Source: Saprospiraceae bacterium
Lineage (GTDB): Bacteria > Bacteroidota > Bacteroidia > Chitinophagales > Saprospiraceae
DNA length: 64,000 nucleotides
NCBI GenBank assembly: GCA_019638455.1
Contig: JAHBTU010000004.1
Span: 496,001-560,000, forward strand
Direction of reading: 5' to 3'
Part shown: positions 59,069 through 64,000 of the stretch, in pieces
Position numbering within the stretch: position 1 is the stretch's first letter
Layout: each line of letters opens with the position of its first letter
The notes under the pieces: generated by a model
The model's input: the letters and a program-made list of their open reading frames with translations, nothing else
What the model was told of the DNA's origin: nothing
Databases searched by the model: none
Made by a program: the position numbers and the translations under genes

Positions 59069-60553
59069 ATGACGAACCAGGTCGTTGCGCTCGTTTTTCC
59101 GCATCAACTTTTTGAGCAACATCCCGCCATCGAACGGGGTAAAACGGTCGTGCTTATCGAGGAATTTCTTTTTTTCAAACAATACCGTTTTCACAAACAA
59201 AAGCTGGTGCTGCATCGGGCTACCATGCAGTTTTATCGGGATTTTTTGCAACAAAAAGGCTTTCAGGTCGAATATGTCGAAGCCAACGCTCCCGCTGCCG
59301 ACGTGCGGGTTTGCATAAAAAAATTATCTGAAAGAGGCGTCTCGGAAATTCATTACGCCGATGTGGCCGACAACTGGCTGGAACGGCGGCTGACAGCGTC
59401 CTGCGCGCGTTCCGGGATAAAGGCGCGGCGATACGACTCGCCGAATTTCATCAATACTTTGCCAGAAATCGAACGCTATTACGAAGATAAAAAGCGGTAT
59501 TTTCAAACCGATTTTTACGTCCACCAGCGGAAAACACGCAGCATCCTGCTCGAAAAAAACGGCAAGCCGCTTGGTGGCAAATGGACGTTCGACACGGATA
59601 ACCGCGACAAATACCCTAAAGGCCAGCATCCTCCTCCATTGCATTTTCCCGCTCCAAATCAATACGTTGCAGAGGCTTGGGAATACGTCGAACGACATTT
59701 TCCCGACAACTACGGCACGCCGTCGAAGTCGTTTTTGTACCCGGTTACTTTCGCTGACAGCGTTCGCTGGCTCGACGATTTTCTGGAATATCGGTTCGCT
59801 GGTTTTGGGCCTTACGAGGACGCGATGGTGTCGCGCGAGCATTTTTTGCATCACAGCGTACTTACTCCCATGCTCAATGTCGGTTTGCTCCAACCCGATT
59901 TTATTTTGCAAAAAGCCATCGAATATGCAACGAAAAACGACATTCCGCTCAACTCCCTCGAAGGTTTTGTTCGACAAATATTGGGCTGGCGCGAGTTCGT
60001 CCGGGCCGTATATGTGCGCGAGGGCAGCCGCCAGCGCACGACCAACTACTGGCGTTTCAGCCGGAGCATCCCGCCCTCGTTCTGGAATGGCACCACAGGC
60101 ATCGAACCTGTGGATGCCGTGATTCGCAAGGTGTTGCGCACGGGCTATTGCCATCACATCGAGCGGCTGATGGTGCTGGGCAACTTCATGCTGCTTTGCG
60201 AGTTCGCTCCCGATGAGGTGTATCGCTGGTTCATGGAAATGTTTGTGGACGCCTACGACTGGGTGATGGTACCGAATGTGTATGGCATGACGCAGTTTGC
60301 GGACGGCGGCCTGATGACCACCAAACCCTATGTCAGCGGGAGCAATTACCTTGTGAAAATGAGCGACTTTGAAAAAGGCGACTGGCAGACGGTGTGGGAT
60401 GGGCTGTTCTGGCGGTTTATGCACGTGCACCGCGATTTTTTCCGGCAAAACCCGCGCCTCGGGATGTTGGTCAAAACCTTCGACAACATGGACGCGGCCA
60501 AACGGCAAGCGCATCTCGACGCGGCAGAGAGTTTGTTGCGACAAATGGCATGA
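59069..60553 (+). CDS. Cryptochrome/photolyase, FeS-BCP (PhrB-like) branch but without cluster cysteines
   Basis: A 494-residue protein of the bacterial (6-4) photolyase/CryB branch. The N-terminal alpha/beta domain starts VVALVFPHQLFEQHPAIERG; the FAD-binding helical domain shows SLEGFVRQILGWREFVRAVY, CHHIERLMVLGNFMLLCEFA and DAYDWVMVPNVYGMTQFADG, then TKPYVSGSNYLVKMSDF. In PhrB-type enzymes four Cys hold a [4Fe-4S] cluster, two of them in SDYCxxC and one before PFN..YW. Here the same places read SDFEKGDWQTVWDGLFWRF with no Cys, and the first Cys site aligns with Pro (GIEPVDA). It probably still binds FAD and light. It is the third gene of a TIGR03643-SDR-photolyase operon. Confidence 0.88.
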   Translation: MTNQVVALVFPHQLFEQHPAIERGKTVVLIEEFLFFKQYRFHKQKLVLHRATMQFYRDFLQQKGFQVEYVEANAPAADVRVCIKKLSERGVSEIHYADVADNWLERRLTASCARSGIKARRYDSPNFINTLPEIERYYEDKKRYFQTDFYVHQRKTRSILLEKNGKPLGGKWTFDTDNRDKYPKGQHPPPLHFPAPNQYVAEAWEYVERHFPDNYGTPSKSFLYPVTFADSVRWLDDFLEYRFAGFGPYEDAMVSREHFLHHSVLTPMLNVGLLQPDFILQKAIEYATKNDIPLNSLEGFVRQILGWREFVRAVYVREGSRQRTTNYWRFSRSIPPSFWNGTTGIEPVDAVIRKVLRTGYCHHIERLMVLGNFMLLCEFAPDEVYRWFMEMFVDAYDWVMVPNVYGMTQFADGGLMTTKPYVSGSNYLVKMSDFEKGDWQTVWDGLFWRFMHVHRDFFRQNPRLGMLVKTFDNMDAAKRQAHLDAAESLLRQMA

Positions 60554-60679
60554 GCAGCTCGCGCACTCGCTCATCAGCCATTTCAGGCATTCATCCGGCG
60601 ACATTCGACATTGGTAAAGATAAAATGTGCGGCAAGCCCAACGCGGAAACACCTTTGCGCCAAAAGATAACTATTCAAA

Positions 60680-62632
60680 ATGGCTTTCCGCTTCTCCATA
60701 CGGGACAAACCGCTGCCAACTCTTGGCCTGATTGCTTGCTTGTTTCCGATGGTGTGCCTGCTGCTGTTTGTCGTTGGGCTGCCCAACAGGTCTTTGGCAC
60801 AATCCAAAACGGATAGCCTGTGGGCAATATGGAGCGATGCGGGTCAACACGACACCGTCCGCCTCAAGGCCATTCAGGAACTGGCTTGGAGCATGATGTA
60901 CAGCCATCCTGACTCTACCGAGTTGCTGGCAAGGATGGAACTGGAGTATGCGTGGAAAATCAACAGCAAAAAATGGCAAGGCAAGGCACTAAACGTACTC
61001 GGAGGCACCTACCATGTGCGCGGCGACTATCTGTCGGCACTCGGCGAATACAAAAAAGCCCTGAATGCGCTCATGGAAGCGGGCGAACAGAGAAGTGTGG
61101 CAGCCATGTTCAACAACATCGGGCTGATATACCGCGAGCGTGGACACAACCGCATTGCTCTTGACTACTACGAAAAATACCTTCGCATCGGGGCAGCATT
61201 GCGGGACAATGACATACTCGCGTCGGGCTACAACAATCTCGGCACCATTTACAGCGACCAAGGCGATTTCAAAAAAGCATTGGAGTATTACGAACAAGCC
61301 CTCCAGTTGGCCGAGCAAATGGACGACAAAACTGGTGTGGCCATCGCCTACAACAACATCGGTTCCGTCCATGTGAAGCAGGAAAACTTTGCCAAGGCCC
61401 TCGAATGTTATCACGCCAGCCTCCGGCTTCGAGAGCAAATAGACGATGTGCGCGGCATTGGCTTGGTGCATCACAATATCGGCCTCATCCATAAAGACCG
61501 AAAGGACTACTCCCAAGCCCATGAGCATTTCCAAATGGCGCTGCGGATTCAGGAAAAATTGGGCGACAAACCGGGGCTTGCCAATTTGTATTATGGCATG
61601 GGCACTTCTTTTATCGAGCAGAAATCGCACGCAAAAGCCATCGAGTGGTGTGCCAAAGGGCTGGCTGTGAGCGAGCAAATCGGAGCACTGCGCCATGCCC
61701 GAAACACCTGCAACTGTCTCTATGAAGCGCACAAAGCATTAGGACAAATAGAGAAAGCCCTGCGGTGGCACGAGCGATATGTGTCGTACAGCGACAGCCT
61801 CCAACAAGAAGAAACCAGCAAGCGGCTGGAACAAATGGAGTTTGCCAAACAAATTTTGGCCGACAGCCTCGGGCAAGAAGAAGAAAAACTGAAGATGGAA
61901 ATCGCCTACCGGGGTGAGGTGCGCAAGCGAGACAAAATCACCAATATGCTGCTTGTAGGTGGGGCGGTGGTGTTGGCCTTGGCGATTGGCTTTTGGAGCC
62001 GGATGCTCTATTTCCGACGGTACTCGCAGATGTTTCAGCACAAAGCCGAAAACCTCGAAAAGCAACATTTGCTCAACGAAATCGCCCTGCTCAAGACCCA
62101 AGTGAACCCACATTTCCTGTTCAACAGCCTGAGCATACTTTCGTCGCTCGTGAAAAAGGACCCGGAGCTTTCCGAGCAGTTCATTGACCAATTGGCGCGC
62201 TCATACCGCTACATTCTGGAGCAAAAAGAACAATCTTTGGTCAATCTGAGAACCGAACTCGAGTTCATCAAATCTTACGCTTTTTTGCTCAAAATTCGCT
62301 TCGAGAATAAGTTCAACCTCAAATTCATCCTGTCGGACGAAGTGTTGGACAAACACAAAATTGCCCCCATGACGCTCCAGCTCCTCATCGAAAATGCCGT
62401 GAAACACAACCGAATGTCGCTCAAAGAACCGCTCGTGGTGGAAGTGACCTTTGATGAAGGTGGCCAAACTCTTTTGGTCAAAAACCGCTTGCAACCGCGC
62501 ACCACGCCGGCCAACTCCACAGGCGTCGGTCTCCAGAACATCGCCAACCGCTACGCGCTTCTCACCGACCGCCTCGTTTGGGCAGGCGAGCGAGAAGATG
62601 AGTTTGTGGTGAAAGTGCCATTGCTTCAGTAA
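60680..62632 (+). CDS. TPR-containing sensor histidine kinase (LytS/His_kinase family)
   Basis: A 650-residue kinase. A signal/anchor segment (residues 13-38) is followed by about six periplasmic TPR repeats of the NNIGLIYRERGHNRIALDYY type (residues 90-370), a coiled coil, a transmembrane segment (MLLVGGAVVLALAIGFWSRM, about 416-436) and a cytoplasmic His_kinase domain with phospho-acceptor His478 in NPHFLFNSLS and a HATPase domain (LQLLIENAVKHNRMS, TGVGLQNIANRYALL). Such kinases usually pair with a LytTR response regulator, but none follows here. The signal is presumably a protein or peptide bound by the TPR region. Confidence 0.92.
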   Translation: MAFRFSIRDKPLPTLGLIACLFPMVCLLLFVVGLPNRSLAQSKTDSLWAIWSDAGQHDTVRLKAIQELAWSMMYSHPDSTELLARMELEYAWKINSKKWQGKALNVLGGTYHVRGDYLSALGEYKKALNALMEAGEQRSVAAMFNNIGLIYRERGHNRIALDYYEKYLRIGAALRDNDILASGYNNLGTIYSDQGDFKKALEYYEQALQLAEQMDDKTGVAIAYNNIGSVHVKQENFAKALECYHASLRLREQIDDVRGIGLVHHNIGLIHKDRKDYSQAHEHFQMALRIQEKLGDKPGLANLYYGMGTSFIEQKSHAKAIEWCAKGLAVSEQIGALRHARNTCNCLYEAHKALGQIEKALRWHERYVSYSDSLQQEETSKRLEQMEFAKQILADSLGQEEEKLKMEIAYRGEVRKRDKITNMLLVGGAVVLALAIGFWSRMLYFRRYSQMFQHKAENLEKQHLLNEIALLKTQVNPHFLFNSLSILSSLVKKDPELSEQFIDQLARSYRYILEQKEQSLVNLRTELEFIKSYAFLLKIRFENKFNLKFILSDEVLDKHKIAPMTLQLLIENAVKHNRMSLKEPLVVEVTFDEGGQTLLVKNRLQPRTTPANSTGVGLQNIANRYALLTDRLVWAGEREDEFVVKVPLLQ

Positions 62633-62672
62633 GTTGATAAGGCTTGACATAAACCTTGCTAAACAATTGACA

Positions 62673-63950
62673 ATGAACAAGAACACTCAATCTCCCAACC
62701 AACGTTTACTAAACTTTCAAAGTTTGGTAAACGTAACACCGTTCCTTTTTTCCCTCCTGCTCGCTACCTCGATCAGCGCGCAGCAATGGCAGCAAGTCGC
62801 CAAAATCCCCGCCGGACAGACGACCGCACTGTTCGCTATCGGCGACACACTTTATGCTGCGGGTTTGAACAAAATTTACTACACCTACGATGGTGGTGAC
62901 ACTTGGGACAGCACGGGAACAATGAGTCCGACGCTCGATTTTATTTCGGCCATCAGATACAGTCAGGGGCGATTGTACGTCGCAACGGAGTTTGAAGGCG
63001 TCTTCAGCAGCAGCAACGGCGGGCAAACTTGGCAAGCCGACAATACTGGCCTTGTCGGATTGGGAGCAAAAAACATTTCGAGCCTCGCCATTCGCGGCGA
63101 CAGCCTCTATGCTGGCACTTACGGCGCAGGCGTTTTTGTCAAAAAAATCTCCACCAACAGCAATTGGACCGCCTACAAAACGGGCATGGCTTGGGGCAAC
63201 GTGGAAAGCCTCACGAACATTGACGGAAAACTCTACGCCGGAGCGGGCGGCAACGCGACGGTCTTCACCCACACTTATCCCGGCCACACCTGGGCGGAAA
63301 CACCCTTCGCAGCGTTCAACGGCGAGATCAATGCTTTCCTCGGCGTGGCAAAACAAGACGATGTACTCCTGGCCGCCGGAAATTTAGGCCTTTACCGAAG
63401 CGACGACGACGGCGCGAACTGGACGCACTATAATCCCGGCACAGGTTTTCTCGGCTCGGCGAGCTTCGTGAACGACGGCAACCGCGTCATCGCTCTTTTG
63501 GCAAAACCCTCCGGCCTTAGCTTTTTGAAATTTACCGACGACGGGGGGCAGAATTGGCAGAATTTCGAGCCAGCCGCCCCCAACTCTTTAGGCTACGACA
63601 TCGCCCTTTTCAACGGCAAACTTTACTCGGCCCGCAATAACGGCCTCTGGCGTATCGCACTGACAACCAGTGTGGAAACCCCGGTCGGTGAACTCCCCGA
63701 ACTCGGTCAGAATTTCCCTAACCCCTTTTCCGGCAGCACGACGATACCCGTCACGCTGTCCCGACAAACCCGGCTGGAATTATCCGTTTTCAATGCTGCC
63801 GGTGCGTACATTCGCACGATTTGGCAGGGCGAAAAACCCGCTGGGGTGCATCAGATTGAAATGGAATTGGGAGATTTGCCACCGGGTATTTACGTCGCTC
63901 GGCTGACGACGGAAACTGGTGTGGCCTCGCGGCTGATGACATCGTTCTAA
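62673..63950 (+). CDS. Secreted BNR/YCF48-like propeller protein with T9SS type A sorting domain
   Basis: A 425-residue exported protein. The N-terminus (from ATG 62673) is unusually long before the hydrophobic core FLFSLLLATSISAQ, because a 34-bp palindrome (62701-62734) encodes part of it. Residues 45-340 form a beta-propeller of repeated units such as TYDGGDTWDSTGT, SSNGGQTWQADNTG, SDDDGANWTHYNP and TDDGGQNWQNFEP, typical of sialidase-like BNR or YCF48 folds. The last 75 residues (LGQNFPNPFSGSTTIPVTLS, LPPGIYVARLTTETG) are a Por-type T9SS sorting tail. No catalytic residues of a sialidase are evident; binding or structural function is likely. Confidence 0.85.
   Translation: MNKNTQSPNQRLLNFQSLVNVTPFLFSLLLATSISAQQWQQVAKIPAGQTTALFAIGDTLYAAGLNKIYYTYDGGDTWDSTGTMSPTLDFISAIRYSQGRLYVATEFEGVFSSSNGGQTWQADNTGLVGLGAKNISSLAIRGDSLYAGTYGAGVFVKKISTNSNWTAYKTGMAWGNVESLTNIDGKLYAGAGGNATVFTHTYPGHTWAETPFAAFNGEINAFLGVAKQDDVLLAAGNLGLYRSDDDGANWTHYNPGTGFLGSASFVNDGNRVIALLAKPSGLSFLKFTDDGGQNWQNFEPAAPNSLGYDIALFNGKLYSARNNGLWRIALTTSVETPVGELPELGQNFPNPFSGSTTIPVTLSRQTRLELSVFNAAGAYIRTIWQGEKPAGVHQIEMELGDLPPGIYVARLTTETGVASRLMTSF
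62701..62734. repeat. Palindrome inside the 5' coding region of the T9SS protein
   Basis: ACGTTTACTAAACTTT and its near complement AAAGTTTGGTAAACGT flank a C. It overlaps codons 10-21. In design (arms about 16, centre TTTCAAA) it resembles the P1 palindromes at 38020 and 63948. Confidence 0.7.
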
Positions 63951-63982
63951 CGTCGGAAGGGTTTCAAACCCTTCCGACGTTA
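63948..63982. terminator. Perfect 35-bp palindrome overlapping the stop codon (family P1, copy 2)
   Basis: TAACGTCGGAAGGGTTT (63948-63964), C, then AAACCCTTCCGACGTTA (63966-63982), no mismatch. The first three bases are the stop codon of the T9SS gene. It shares AACGTCGGAA...TTCCGACGTT with the palindrome after pnp. Confidence 0.85.
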
Positions 63983-64000
63983 GGTGAAAACAACCAACTC

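Noticed and set aside
59324..60652. 442-codon minus-strand frame opposite the photolyase
   Set aside because: Antisense of a well-recognised photolyase; no domain in the translated frame.

Overview
The window looks like a chromosomal piece of a member of the Bacteroidota, probably close to the Saprospiraceae. Several proteins carry type IX secretion (T9SS) sorting domains of both the Por type (type A) and the gliding-motility C-terminal type (type B). Promoters fit the Bacteroidota form TTG, then about 19-22 bases, then TAnnTTTG. Very few genes have a Shine-Dalgarno sequence. The housekeeping neighbourhoods (RNase G/E - tiny basic ribosomal-type protein - TPR - HU; rpsO - pnp; CcmB - CcsA; DUF2805 - SDR - photolyase) are also typical. 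No rRNA, tRNA or CRISPR array was seen.

Layout. 1-5.9 kb: end of a TetR-type regulator, an Rpn-type nuclease with a 12-bp repeat, an M1 peptidase and a MurG-like glycosyltransferase. 6-13.6 kb: a 36-residue lipoprotein, RNase G/E, a 30-residue AURKAIP1/COX24-like protein, a TPR protein, HU, YicC, an unknown secreted/membrane pair, a Nudix-like protein and an unknown secreted protein. 13.8-24.7 kb: the most striking region. An ECF sigma factor and a TPR-bearing anti-sigma-like membrane protein diverge from five genes: a cysteine-rich cytoplasmic protein, a PKD/SprB-like anchored surface protein, a lipoprotein, a PKD/DUF11-like/beta-barrel protein and a large periplasmic TPR-CHAT caspase-like protease. 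A bipartite motif (GGGGGGTAACA, 13 bases, GTGGATGT) lies upstream of two of these genes and is a good candidate for the promoter read by the local sigma factor. 24.9-27.7 kb: a beta-barrel protein and a T9SS type B protein on the opposite strand.

27.7-47 kb: ordinary metabolic and maintenance genes (CocE hydrolase, MscS channel, orphan DNA methyltransferase, MazG, S15, PNPase, Mrp, CoA-transferase, Nnr, Crp/Fnr, CcmB, CcsA). They are separated by intergenic regions rich in small mobile-looking repeats. These include a 43-bp minisatellite inside an element with terminal inverted repeats and a 9-bp target duplication, at least three other inverted-repeat families, and a five-copy dispersed repeat. 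Two gene remnants (SWIM-type and Uma2-type) lie beside or between such repeats. 47-64 kb: an MsbA-like exporter, two T9SS type A proteins, MsrB, a secreted dehydrogenase-like/cytochrome c protein with a DUF1080 partner, a dehalogenase-like hydrolase with DinB, a two-domain lipocalin-like lipoprotein, a photolyase operon whose photolyase lacks the expected iron-sulfur cysteines, and a TPR histidine kinase.

All functional calls come from reading motifs by eye. No database search was run.
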